Shown here piece by piece: positions 1 to 6,287 of a stretch of DNA of 12,728 nucleotides. The DNA is from an uncultured Clostridia bacterium (GTDB taxonomy: Bacteria > Bacillota > Clostridia > Oscillospirales > Ruminococcaceae), in assembly GCA_945947715.1 (NCBI GenBank), contig CAMEYZ010000048.1, positions 1-12,728 on the forward strand, in the 5' to 3' direction. The translations under genes were made by a program, and so were the position numbers. The first letter of the stretch is position 1, and every line of letters starts with the position of its first letter. Under the pieces are notes generated by a model, which was not told the origin of the DNA, searched no databases, and saw only the letters and a list, made by a program, of their open reading frames with translations.

Positions 1-780
1 AATCCTTACTACGGTGTAGCTTACGACGGCAATAAGAAGGATGATTTCCTTAACAAGGATAATGCTCTCTGGTACAATCCTTACTTCACACAGGATCTCT
101 ATCAGACATGGACTTGGAAGTATCTTGATGGTGTTGACAACCACAAGGCAGGCAACGGTTACAACCAGTTTGGTCCTAACGGAACTCAGAATGCACAGAG
201 CCTCTTCGGTTCTTACGCTTCTCAGTGGAACAAGAACCTCCTCGCAGCTGGTCTCGTAGTTAACTCTGCATGGACAATGCAGCTCAACCAGGCTACAGCA
301 TTTGAGTGGGGCGACCAGACAATCACATTCTTCTGGGATGATATCACTGATGATGCAAACGTAACTAACGCTGCTAACTTCGTTACTTCTCTCCAGCTCT
401 ACACTCCTGTTGAGTGGTTCTGGGATAAGCTCGATGTTTCCGTTGGCGCAGCAATCGCTGAGGACGTAGCTTCCAACGCAGGCCTCGAGGAGGACGTTGA
501 GGAAGTTGTTGAGGAAGAAGAAGTTATCGAGGACGTAGTTGAGGAAGAGCCCGTAGAGGATGAAATCGAGGAAGACTTCGAGGAAGATTTCGAAGAGGAC
601 TTCGAGGAGGACTTCGAGGAAGAGGAGCCCGCTGAGGAAGAGGAAGAGGAAGAAGAGCCCGTTGAGGAAGTTGAGACCGTAGAGGTTGAGTCTCCTAAGA
701 CTGGCAACGCTCCTGTTGCTCTCGCAGTTATCCCTGTTGCTCTCGCAGCTGCAGCTGTAATCGCTAAGAAGAAGAACTAA
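1..780 (+). CDS. Cell-wall-anchored Trp- and Glu-rich surface protein, 3' part
   Basis: The reading frame is open from the first base, so the start and N-terminus lie upstream; 259 C-terminal residues are visible. Residues 1 to about 150 form an aromatic domain with nine Trp, including WYNPYF, TWTWKY and VEWFWDK; I do not recognise its family. Residues about 161-230 are an almost purely acidic spacer with EEDF tandem repeats. Residues 231-259 look like a sorting signal: SPKTG, an Ala/Val/Leu/Pro hydrophobic stretch, then a KKKN tail. This matches the layout of sortase substrates, with Ser replacing the Leu of LPXTG, so the protein is probably exported and covalently wall-linked, with the acidic tract as a stalk. 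All Lys codons are AAG and Leu is mostly CTC, which suggests high expression. A role in binding a polysaccharide is possible from the exposed Trp but is not shown. The gene ends at its own terminator and is separate from the downstream operon. Confidence 0.85.
   Translation, partial: NPYYGVAYDGNKKDDFLNKDNALWYNPYFTQDLYQTWTWKYLDGVDNHKAGNGYNQFGPNGTQNAQSLFGSYASQWNKNLLAAGLVVNSAWTMQLNQATAFEWGDQTITFFWDDITDDANVTNAANFVTSLQLYTPVEWFWDKLDVSVGAAIAEDVASNAGLEEDVEEVVEEEEVIEDVVEEEPVEDEIEEDFEEDFEEDFEEDFEEEEPAEEEEEEEEPVEEVETVEVESPKTGNAPVALAVIPVALAAAAVIAKKKN
568..615 (+). repeat. Four 12-bp in-frame tandem repeats encoding EEDF
   Basis: Four consecutive codon quartets of the form GAR-GAR-GAY-TTC encode EEDFEEDFEEDFEEDF (visible residues 190-205). 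The copies differ only at third codon positions. The repeat sits in the acidic stalk and is the sort of in-frame unit that can change copy number by slippage. Confidence 0.9.
691..777 (+). other. LPXTG-like C-terminal sorting signal (SPKTG)
   Basis: The last 29 codons give SPKTG, about 20 hydrophobic residues and the basic tail KKKN. Order and spacing match sortase substrates; cleavage would be expected between Thr and Gly. The first motif residue is Ser rather than Leu, so a sortase of matching specificity is presumably encoded elsewhere. Confidence 0.75.
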
Positions 781-834
781 TCTGAGCTTAGGCTTGATTA
801 TAACTTATCTTACGATTAATAACTCGTAAATAAT

Positions 835-870
835 ACCGCCCTTCGCATGTTTATGCGGAGGGCGGTTTTT
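835..870 (+). terminator. Intrinsic terminator after the surface-protein gene
   Basis: A 14-bp stem (835-848 with 853-866, one G-U pair) closes a GTTT loop at 849-852. The base of the stem is ACCGCCC/GGGCGGT, and the T tract runs through 870. It lies 55 bases after the stop codon and should isolate the surface-protein gene from the operon that follows. Confidence 0.93.
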
Positions 871-887
871 ATATGTTCGGCTTTGTT

Positions 888-899
888 ATTGTGCACAAT
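888..899. promoter_or_regulatory. 12-bp perfect palindrome, possible operator
   Basis: ATTGTGCACAAT is perfectly self-complementary, and its half ATTGTGCA recurs at 1191-1198 in the leader. It lies about 155 bases before the -35 box of the operon promoter. A few 12-bp palindromes are expected by chance in a window of this length, so a regulator site is only a suggestion. Confidence 0.2.
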
Positions 900-909
900 T
901 TATCCACTT

Positions 910-937
910 TTTACATACTGTTGTGTAATTTTACTAT
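910..937 (+). promoter_or_regulatory. Weak secondary promoter candidate
   Basis: TTTACA (910-915, five of six consensus bases) is followed after 16 bases by TACTAT (932-937, four of six); TATTAT at 935-940 is an alternative -10 with 19-base spacing. The surroundings are very AT-rich, where such matches are frequent. Confidence 0.25.
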
Positions 938-954
938 TATTATTGTGAAAAAAT

Positions 955-971
955 TGTAACCTGTATGTAAC
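955..971 (+). promoter_or_regulatory. Tandem TGTAAC half-sites with 11-bp period
   Basis: TGTAAC occurs at 955-960 and again at 966-971, an exact direct repeat offset by 11 bases, about one helical turn. Direct repeats with this period are the usual binding pattern of OmpR/PhoB-family response regulators. The site is about 80 bases upstream of the -35 box at 1053. No regulator gene lies in the window, so this is a candidate only. Confidence 0.25.
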
Positions 972-1052
972 TTAATCAGTTTCTTGGAGGATTTTTGTTA
1001 AAAGTGTACAAATATCAGACGCGAAAATATATGCGAAACCCTTCAAACTGTC

Positions 1053-1081
1053 TTGACAATTTTTAATTATCATGATAAAAT
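1053..1081 (+). promoter_or_regulatory. Strong sigma-A promoter of the transporter operon
   Basis: The -35 box TTGACA (1053-1058) matches consensus exactly. After a 17-base spacer comes TAAAAT (1076-1081, one mismatch to TATAAT), preceded by TG at 1073-1074 as in an extended -10. Transcription should begin near 1088. It is the best promoter match I found in the window and lies between the terminator at 835-870 and the first transporter gene. Confidence 0.8.
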
Positions 1082-1087
1082 TATTAT

Positions 1088-1277
1088 ACGGCTAATTATC
1101 TGCAGCAATCTGAACGATTTCTTTAAACACTTTGGTATGAATTTGCATGATTATATGCGTAAGAATGTAATCTGTTACAAGGATTTAATAATTGTGCATC
1201 TTGCGGCCCCTCACTTTTGGGTAAGGGTATATTTTAAGCCGATGATTCTGATTTTCTATGAAAGGTGGTATATTCAG
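1088..1277 (+). promoter_or_regulatory. Long untranslated leader of the operon
   Basis: About 190 bases separate the predicted transcription start from the TTG start at 1278. Within it CGGC (1204-1207) can pair with GCCG (1238-1241), enclosing a hairpin of CCCTCAC (1208-1214) with GTAAGGG (1221-1227), one mismatch, followed by ATATTTT. I recognise no known riboswitch class and no T-box features. The frame of the next gene is open through the leader, but that stretch overlaps the promoter and precedes a clear start with a signal peptide, so I treat it as untranslated. Confidence 0.45.
1261..1268 (+). promoter_or_regulatory. Ribosome binding site deciding the TTG start of the binding protein
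   Basis: AAAGGTGG lies nine bases before TTG at 1278. Starting there puts a textbook signal peptide at the extreme N-terminus, whereas upstream in-frame starts would bury it about 75 residues inside the protein. Confidence 0.85.
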
Positions 1278-4220
1278 TTGTCAAGGAAAAACAGACTGAG
1301 AAAATCTTTAGCCGCTGTTCTGGCAGTTACCCTTTGCGGCTCTGCTGTTCCTCTGACGGCGTTTGCTTATAACTCGGGATATTCCGGTTCGGAAAATCTT
1401 ACCGAAGAGGAAAAAGCTGCGTTCTACACCGAAAAGGCGACTTACAGCGACTACTACGACGAACATTCCTCAGACAAATACCCCGATAAGGCGGTTCCTC
1501 TGACATACTCCTCCGCTGAAGACGGCGCTGAGGTTGAGGTTAAGTCCTTCGAGGGTAAGGATAACGTTATCGTTTGGTCTAATCAGGAGGGTACCGTTAA
1601 TTTTACCGTTGACGTTCCTGAGTCCGGCAACTATAACATTAAGCTTACCTACTATCCTATTCCTGGGAACATGACTACCTCTGAGATATCTGTCCTTCTC
1701 GACGGGGATTCTCCCTACGATGCTGCTACACGTGTAGAGCTTCCCCATACCTTCGTTATGGATGGCGAGATTACAAGGGATTCTAAGGATAACGATCAGG
1801 CTCCGATGCAGGTCGAGTCCCCTATGTGGCGGACAACCTCTGTCAATGACCCGGACGGTATCTTCAATGAACCTCTTATCTTCAATCTGTCCGAGGGTAC
1901 CCATACTATTAGCTTTAACTCCGAAAGAGCTGCTATCGCAATCGCTTCCGTTGAGCTCTATCACTATAATGAGCCTGAGGCTTATGTGGCTCCCTCTGAG
2001 TCGGAATTTGCGTCTAATAGCTCTGTTGCTAATATTAAGATTCAGGGCGAGAACTATTCCTATACTAACTCTGCGGAAATTCTCCCCTCCTACGACCGCG
2101 GCGACTACCGCACTGAGGACCACAACGGCGACCCCGGAAGCCCTACTAAACAACGTTACAATACTCTCGGCGGAAGCTGGAAAACTACCGGTCAGTCTGT
2201 TACCTGGACCGTTGAGGTCCCTGAGGACGGTTACTATCACCTCGGTATCAAGGGAATGCAGAATTCAATGCGCGGTATGTACTCTAATCGACGTCTTTAT
2301 GTGGACGGCGAGGTTCCTAACTCCGCTTTCGAGGATATCAAGTTTAACTATGATTCCGACTGGATTCTTACAACTCCTATCGACGAAAACGGCGATGAGG
2401 CTTACCTTTACCTCACTAAGGGCACCCATGAGCTCACCCTTGAGGTTATTCCCGGTGAGATAGGAGAGTTTATCCGCCGCCTTGACGAGGTCGTTTCTGA
2501 GGTAAACAGCTACTATCTCCAGATACTTATGATTACAGGCCCTTCTCCTGATAAATATACCGATTATTACGTATATAAGGAGATCCCTGAGCTTCTCGAT
2601 GAGTTTGAGCGTCTCTCTGCTGAGCTCAGAGATATTCAGTCTGAAATCGAGGCTCTCTCTAATCAGAAGGGCTCGGAAGCAGCAGCTCTTGAACGTCTTG
2701 CTACCGTTCTCGATTACTGCGTAAAGAAGCCCGATAAGATTCCTAATCAGATTTCAAACAGCGCCCTTAAGGATAATGTTGCTTCCGTTTCCTCCTGGAT
2801 GCGTACATACAGACAGCAGCCCCTTACTATTGACTATATCGAGCTTGCTCCTGCAAGCGGAGAGCTTTCCTCTATTAAGAATAATGTGGGCAAATCCTTC
2901 GTGTTCGGCTGCAAGTCCTTCTTTGGATCCTTCTTTGAGGATTATACGGTCCTCTCCGATACTACTGAGAATTCTGTCAATGTATGGTCCTCCCTTGGAC
3001 GTGACCAGACTAACGTTGTTAAGCAGATGGTAGATTCTCAGTTCAACGGAAAGTATGGCGTTGATGTCGCTATCAACCTGGTACAGGGCGGTATCATGGA
3101 GGCCGTTCTCGCTGGAAAGGGTCCCGATGTTTCACTCTTTACCGGCGGTGAGTTCCCCATCAACCTCGCTATTAGAGACCTCCTTGAGCCTATCAACGAT
3201 AAGGAAGGCTTCGATGAGGTTTATGCAAGATACGCTGAGTCCGCATTCGTTCCCTATACCTATGAGAATACTCCGTATGCTATCCCTCTGACCAGAAACT
3301 TCCCCATGATGTTCTATCGTAAGGATATCCTTTCTTCGATAGGTATCTACGAATACCCTGAGACCTGGGACGACCTTATCGACATGCTCCCCGCATTCCA
3401 GAGAAACTACATGCAGCCCGGTCTCGTACTTCCCGGCGTTGCGGTGTCGAATATCGCTAATGCAGCAGGTACCTCCGTTTCTCCTGCAACTGAGGAAGGT
3501 CATACCTTCGCTCTCCTTATGCTCCAGTCCGGTCTTAACTACTATAATGAGGATCAGTCCGAAACTAATTTCGACTCCCAGGAGGCCGTTGAGGCTTTCG
3601 ATACCTGGACGAAATTCTATACCACCTACGGCTTTGACCAGACATATGACGCATTTACTCGTTTCAGAACCGGTGAGGCACCTATCGTTATCCAGGACTA
3701 TTGTTCGTTCTATAATCAGCTTAATACCGCGGCTCCTGAAATTGCAGGTTTGTGGGATTTCGCTCCCGTTCCTGGTACTGTCCGCGAGGACGGCACCGTA
3801 AATCATGCCGCTAACTCTAACAGCGCCGGCGCTATGATTCTTTCAAGCTGCAAGAATCCCGACGCTGCATGGACGTTTATCAAGTGGTTCTCCGATACAG
3901 ACCAGATGGTCCAGTACGCTCAGAATGTTGAGGGCGTTATGGGTTCGATGGGACGTGTTGCTCCCGCTGATCAGGAGGCTCTTAAGAGACTTAACTGGTC
4001 TAAGTCCGAGCTGGACAAGATAATCGAACAGATGGATCAGCTTGACGAGATACCTATTATACCGTCGTCTTATGTTGTAACAAGAGGTGTTATGAACGCG
4101 TTCCGTGCCGTTGTTAATGACCACGATAACGCAAGAGAAACTCTCCGCTGGTACAACAAGGATATAAATAAGGAAATCACAAGAAAACGTCAGAATCTTG
4201 GTATTGATGATACGGACTGA
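1278..4220 (+). CDS. Large extracellular sugar-binding protein of an ABC importer with N-terminal carbohydrate-binding-like modules
   Basis: This 980-residue protein starts at TTG 1278. Residues 1-30 are a signal peptide (basic SRKNRLRKS, hydrophobic core, likely cleavage after AFA). Cys20 is preceded by Leu, which does not fit a lipobox, so lipid anchoring is doubtful. Residues about 85-230 form a beta-rich module (VNFTVDVPESGNYNIKLTYY, SEGTHTISF, IASVELYHY). A second one runs about 252-395 and seems to resume at DYIELAP (519-525) after a mostly helical insertion. Residues about 555-980 resemble family-1 solute-binding proteins (AGKGPDVSLF near 612-621, TWDDL, EAVEAFDTWTKFYT, PDAAWTFIKWFSD). 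Ordinary sugar-binding proteins have roughly 400-450 residues, so over half of this protein is extra. It heads the operon and is followed 24 bases later by two permeases, fitting delivery of an oligosaccharide to them. The extra modules may hold glycan near the membrane or wall. The substrate is unknown. Confidence 0.9.
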   Translation: MSRKNRLRKSLAAVLAVTLCGSAVPLTAFAYNSGYSGSENLTEEEKAAFYTEKATYSDYYDEHSSDKYPDKAVPLTYSSAEDGAEVEVKSFEGKDNVIVWSNQEGTVNFTVDVPESGNYNIKLTYYPIPGNMTTSEISVLLDGDSPYDAATRVELPHTFVMDGEITRDSKDNDQAPMQVESPMWRTTSVNDPDGIFNEPLIFNLSEGTHTISFNSERAAIAIASVELYHYNEPEAYVAPSESEFASNSSVANIKIQGENYSYTNSAEILPSYDRGDYRTEDHNGDPGSPTKQRYNTLGGSWKTTGQSVTWTVEVPEDGYYHLGIKGMQNSMRGMYSNRRLYVDGEVPNSAFEDIKFNYDSDWILTTPIDENGDEAYLYLTKGTHELTLEVIPGEIGEFIRRLDEVVSEVNSYYLQILMITGPSPDKYTDYYVYKEIPELLDEFERLSAELRDIQSEIEALSNQKGSEAAALERLATVLDYCVKKPDKIPNQISNSALKDNVASVSSWMRTYRQQPLTIDYIELAPASGELSSIKNNVGKSFVFGCKSFFGSFFEDYTVLSDTTENSVNVWSSLGRDQTNVVKQMVDSQFNGKYGVDVAINLVQGGIMEAVLAGKGPDVSLFTGGEFPINLAIRDLLEPINDKEGFDEVYARYAESAFVPYTYENTPYAIPLTRNFPMMFYRKDILSSIGIYEYPETWDDLIDMLPAFQRNYMQPGLVLPGVAVSNIANAAGTSVSPATEEGHTFALLMLQSGLNYYNEDQSETNFDSQEAVEAFDTWTKFYTTYGFDQTYDAFTRFRTGEAPIVIQDYCSFYNQLNTAAPEIAGLWDFAPVPGTVREDGTVNHAANSNSAGAMILSSCKNPDAAWTFIKWFSDTDQMVQYAQNVEGVMGSMGRVAPADQEALKRLNWSKSELDKIIEQMDQLDEIPIIPSSYVVTRGVMNAFRAVVNDHDNARETLRWYNKDINKEITRKRQNLGIDDTD

Positions 4221-4231
4221 CGTATAAGATT

Positions 4232-4236
4232 GGAGG
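4232..4236 (+). promoter_or_regulatory. Ribosome binding site deciding the TTG start of permease 1
   Basis: A perfect GGAGG lies eight bases before TTG 4245. The upstream in-frame TTG at 4230 overlaps this element and cannot use it, so 4245 is preferred. Confidence 0.85.
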
Positions 4237-4244
4237 ATTATAAA

Positions 4245-5204
4245 TTGGCTGTTAAAACCGCTGATGAAATTCTTCTGCCGAGCGAGCGAAAAATGTCCCG
4301 CAAGGAAAAAAGACAGTATACTCTTCACGAAATGAAACGCAATAAAATGTGCTACATCCTTATGGCACCCTTTATGCTGCTGTTTCTCGTGTTTACTGTA
4401 ATTCCTGTGTGCATGTCGCTCCCTATGGGCTTCTGCGACTTCGATATGGCGCACGCGCCCAAATGGGTCGGCTTACAGAATTTCTACACACTTTTCATCG
4501 AGGACGACGTCTTCATGGGTGCGATAAGAACCACTCTTATCTTCGCACTCTTTACGGGACCTCTCAGCTACGCAATGAGCTTCCTGCTCGCATGGCTTAT
4601 CAATGAGCTTCACCCCGTACTTAAAACAGTGTTTACACTGGTATTCTATGCGCCTTCTATGGCCGGCAACATCTACTTCGTATGGCAGCTTATCTTCTCG
4701 GGTGACTCCTATGGCTACCTGAACTCAATTCTTATGGATCTCGGTATCACAACTACCGCTATCCAGTGGCTCACCGACGGAAACTACCTGCTGGCGTGCG
4801 TTATCATTGTTCAGCTCTGGGTTTCCATGGGCGCAGGCTTCCTTGCTCTCCGCGCAGGCTTCCAGGGTATCGACAAGTCAATGTACGAGGCGGGCGCTAT
4901 CGAGGGTATCAGCAACAGATGGCAGGAGCTTATCCACATCACTATCCCTTCAATGGGTCCTCAGCTGATGTTTGCTGCCGTTATGCAGATCGTTTCGTCC
5001 TTCACAGTAGATATCGTCGGACGTTCACTATGCGGCTTCCCCTCTACCGATTATAAGGCACATACCATTATGACCCATGCGTTTGACTACGGCTGGGTAA
5101 GATACGAGATGGGTTATTCGTCGGCAATCTGCTTTGTGCTGTTCCTTGCAATGTTTGTTTGCAATCAGCTGATAAGCAAGCTGCTCGGCAAGTATTTGGA
5201 CTGA
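4245..5204 (+). CDS. MalF/LplB-type ABC sugar permease, pair 1
   Basis: This 319-residue integral membrane protein is one of the two channel subunits of a type I carbohydrate importer. A charged cytoplasmic segment (residues 1-35) precedes six likely membrane helices, the first being YILMAPFMLLFLVFTVIP and the last near SAICFVLFLAMFVCNQLI. The cytoplasmic EAA loop that docks the ATPase begins at Glu215 (YEAGAIEGISNRW, then ITIPSMGPQ), with the conserved Gly and the terminal I-x-x-P pattern intact. It follows the binding-protein gene by 24 bases and precedes its MalG-type partner by 18, so the three genes form a standard binding protein-permease-permease set. Like the gene before it, it starts with TTG. 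The sequence does not reveal the transported sugar. Confidence 0.93.
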   Translation: MAVKTADEILLPSERKMSRKEKRQYTLHEMKRNKMCYILMAPFMLLFLVFTVIPVCMSLPMGFCDFDMAHAPKWVGLQNFYTLFIEDDVFMGAIRTTLIFALFTGPLSYAMSFLLAWLINELHPVLKTVFTLVFYAPSMAGNIYFVWQLIFSGDSYGYLNSILMDLGITTTAIQWLTDGNYLLACVIIVQLWVSMGAGFLALRAGFQGIDKSMYEAGAIEGISNRWQELIHITIPSMGPQLMFAAVMQIVSSFTVDIVGRSLCGFPSTDYKAHTIMTHAFDYGWVRYEMGYSSAICFVLFLAMFVCNQLISKLLGKYLD

Positions 5205-5222
5205 TAGGGGTGAGCAAGCAAA

Positions 5223-6194
5223 ATGAAGAAAAAAGAATTGAAACCTTCGGAAATCGCCGCACAGATCGAAGCGGAAAACGCTGCTCAGCTTGAGGCTCTC
5301 CGTAAAAAGCGGGAAAAAGAACACCGCAAAATGGAAAAATCTAAGGGTACCAACAAGCAGGTAGGTAAGTCGTGGAAAAATGATATCGGCATCTTCCTTC
5401 TGCTGTTCATAATGGGTCTGTTTATGATTTTCCCGATCTACCTTTCGGTTGTAAACTCCCTGAAGCCCGTTAACGAGTTCTTTATCATGCCGCCTAAGCT
5501 TTATACGCTGGCGCCTACCTTCGATAACTTCCGCGACCTGTTCAAGGTTGCTAACAACTCCTGGGTGCCCTTCAGTAGAAACATTTTTAACAGTATTTTC
5601 GTTACGGTTGTTGCTACTGTTTTTGAAGTGTTTTTCGCTTCCACTGCAGCTTTCGTTCTCGCAAAGTGCAGATTCCCCGGAGCAAAGGTTTTAAACCAGA
5701 TAATCGTTATCGCGCTGCTCTTCAACAGCCAGGTAACATATATCATGCAGTACATCGTTATGGCAAAGCTGCATATGATCAATACATATTCGGCACTTAT
5801 CCTTCCCCTTATCCCGTCGTCTATGGGTCTTTACCTTATGCGTCAGAGCGTTGGTCAGATACCTGATGCTATGATCGAGGCGGCTAAGGTAGACGGAGCA
5901 AGCCTGCTCCGCATCTGCTGGGGAATCGTAATGCCTAACAGCAAGCCTGCACTTATGACAATTATCATCTTCCAGTTCCAGGCTGCATGGAATGCAACGG
6001 GCGGCTCTCTCGTATATGATGAAGCTCTTAAGACTATCCCCGTTGTCGTTCAGCAGATAGCCGCAGCAGGTATCGCACGACAAGGTGCTATCTATGCTTC
6101 GGCAGTCGTTCTGATGATCCCGCCGCTGGCAATATTCATCGCGGCTCAGAGCCAGGTTATGGAAACAATGGCACACGCAGGTATGAAGGATTGA
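5223..6194 (+). CDS. MalG/LplC-type ABC sugar permease, pair 1
   Basis: This is a 323-residue partner of the preceding permease. ATG 5223 follows AGGGGTGA (5206-5213) by nine bases. Residues 1-54 are a highly charged, probably helical cytoplasmic tail rich in Lys and Glu. The first membrane helix is IGIFLLLFIMGLFMIFPIYL and is followed by VNSLKP, a hallmark of this family (usual form SLKP/SFRP). The EAA loop starts at Glu219 (IEAAKVDGASLLRICWGIVMP), with the canonical EAA, Gly and terminal Pro. The C-terminus, ending MAHAGMKD, resembles the usual QGMKD-like ending and indicates a full-length protein. With the preceding two gene products it should form the importer; the ATPase is not in the window. 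Confidence 0.94.
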   Translation: MKKKELKPSEIAAQIEAENAAQLEALRKKREKEHRKMEKSKGTNKQVGKSWKNDIGIFLLLFIMGLFMIFPIYLSVVNSLKPVNEFFIMPPKLYTLAPTFDNFRDLFKVANNSWVPFSRNIFNSIFVTVVATVFEVFFASTAAFVLAKCRFPGAKVLNQIIVIALLFNSQVTYIMQYIVMAKLHMINTYSALILPLIPSSMGLYLMRQSVGQIPDAMIEAAKVDGASLLRICWGIVMPNSKPALMTIIIFQFQAAWNATGGSLVYDEALKTIPVVVQQIAAAGIARQGAIYASAVVLMIPPLAIFIAAQSQVMETMAHAGMKD

Positions 6195-6214
6195 TTATAT
6201 ATACTATATATAAT
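6194..6214. promoter_or_regulatory. Perfect AT-only palindrome between permease pair 1 and the propeller gene
   Basis: ATTATATATA (6194-6203) and TATATATAAT (6205-6214) are perfect inverted repeats around a single C at 6204, starting at the last base of the permease stop codon. It contains TATAAT (6209-6214), but I see no -35 box at proper spacing. A weaker pair, TTGTGA (6221-6226) and TGCAAT (6244-6249) with a 17-base spacer, follows. The 93-base gap is the largest inside the operon, so an internal promoter, operator or mRNA processing site is plausible. Confidence 0.35.
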
Positions 6215-6287
6215 ATTTTATTGTGACGTATATATGATATCTTTGCAATGCACGCGTGAAACCAAATTAAAAGAAAAGGGTGATAAT

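Noticed and set aside
568..615. EEDF codon repeats as a CRISPR array or mobile-element end
   Set aside because: The units are 12 bases, contiguous, in frame and differ only at wobble positions, which fits a coding repeat rather than spaced DNA repeats.
399..707. Ser-rich open frame on the minus strand
   Set aside because: It is the antisense image of the Glu-rich stalk; it has no ribosome binding site and its composition is explained by the repeat codons on the + strand.
995..1066. 23-codon frame from TTG after GGAGG (986-990), a possible leader peptide
   Set aside because: The spacing is only four bases and the frame runs across the -35 box of the operon promoter, ending before the predicted transcription start, so it cannot be a leader of the operon transcript. 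I see no coding signature.
1204..1241. Leader hairpin as a true intrinsic terminator or known riboswitch
   Set aside because: The stem is short with a mismatch, and the T stretch after it is interrupted and does not follow the stem directly. No known riboswitch core motif is recognisable.
1053..1277. Upstream extension of the binding-protein frame by 75 codons
   Set aside because: The extension covers the promoter, is AT-rich and unlike the rest of the protein, and would place the signal peptide internally. TTG 1278 has a well-spaced ribosome binding site.
3132..3806. Long minus-strand open frame inside the binding-protein gene
   Set aside because: It lies entirely antisense to a confident gene, and such shadows also occur across the neighbouring genes. 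It has no recognisable domain or ribosome binding site.
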